Notes under the pieces: generated by a model
What the model saw: the letters and a program-made list of their open reading frames with translations, nothing else
The model's database searches: none
Told to the model about the DNA's origin: nothing
Assembly (NCBI GenBank): GCA_029565415.1
Contig: JAKQOH010000131.1
Span: forward strand, 1 to 14,186
Direction: 5' to 3'
DNA length: 14,186 nt
Origin: Candidatus Rifleibacteriota bacterium
Lineage (GTDB): Bacteria; Riflebacteria; Ozemobacteria; Ozemobacterales; Ozemobacteraceae
Shown: piece after piece, positions 14,160 through 14,186 of the stretch
How the letters are laid out: every line of letters starts with the position of its first letter
Position numbering within the stretch: position 1 is the stretch's first letter
Program-made: the position numbers and the translations under genes

Positions 14160-14186
14160 ATGCCTGATGCATCATCCCCCCCCCCC
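14160..14186 (+). CDS. Start of an unidentified B12-regulated gene, cut by the window end
   Basis: Only the first nine codons are visible: ATG at 14160 encodes MPDASSPPP, with the prolines coming from a run of C. AAGGAG (14146-14151) is 8 nt upstream, an ideal spacing. Position behind a cobalamin riboswitch suggests a gene for B12 uptake (for example a TonB-dependent receptor), cobalt transport, B12 synthesis, or a B12-independent isozyme. Nothing in the visible residues decides between these. An 11-C homopolymer ends the window and may be an assembly artefact, so the frame beyond it is not assured. Confidence 0.5.
14176..14186. repeat. Poly-C tract at window end
   Basis: Eleven consecutive C residues (14176-14186) run to the last base of the window, six codons into the open frame that begins at 14160. 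They may be longer in the full sequence. It could be a sequencing or assembly artefact at a contig end, or a slippage-prone tract. Confidence 0.75.

Overview
The window is GC-rich bacterial chromosome (roughly 60% G+C by eye) from an organism I cannot place to a phylum. It carries a conserved translation/transcription cluster, with strong Shine-Dalgarno (SD) sequences before most genes and tRNA genes that lack an encoded CCA end. The genome also carries dispersed 'CACAGAGACACAGAG'-type repeats, which I associate with large-genome environmental or uncultured lineages. The translated proteins are typical bacterial forms, with no archaeal or phage features.

Layout, part 1 (1-5172, + strand): tRNA-Thr(TGT), tRNA-Tyr(GTA), tRNA-Thr(GGT), tuf, a strong terminator, rpmG, tRNA-Trp(CCA), secE, nusG, rplK, rplA, an L10-type leader with a terminator/antiterminator pair, rplJ, rplL, and a strong terminator. 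This is the classic tuf/secE-nusG-rplKAJL neighbourhood. It is unusual in lacking the tRNA-Gly usually seen in the tuf tRNA cluster and in not continuing into rpoB-rpoC.

Part 2 (5173-8247): a repeat-bearing intergenic stretch, then a two-gene minus-strand unit. Transcription runs from a LarE-type PP-loop sulfur transferase into a GT-C type membrane glycosyltransferase, joined by an ATGA overlap. A second repeat-bearing region with a near-perfect 29-bp inverted repeat follows.

Part 3 (8248-13920, + strand): a tightly packed, probably co-transcribed run of an agmatinase-family ureohydrolase, a prepilin peptidase with a shortened N-terminal domain, a 2H phosphoesterase-like protein, and a complete ferric-type ABC importer (lipoprotein binding protein, fused permease of about 12 membrane segments, short ATPase). 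The importer trio looks like one machine. The other three genes have no evident shared pathway with it.

Part 4 (13921-14186): a cobalamin riboswitch, immediately followed by a hairpin that buries the SD of a gene starting at 14160. That gene runs off the window through an 11-C homopolymer. The strongest regulatory observations are the L10 leader attenuator and this cobalamin riboswitch with its SD hairpin. I found no CRISPR array, insertion sequence or phage genes, and no clearly new multi-gene system.
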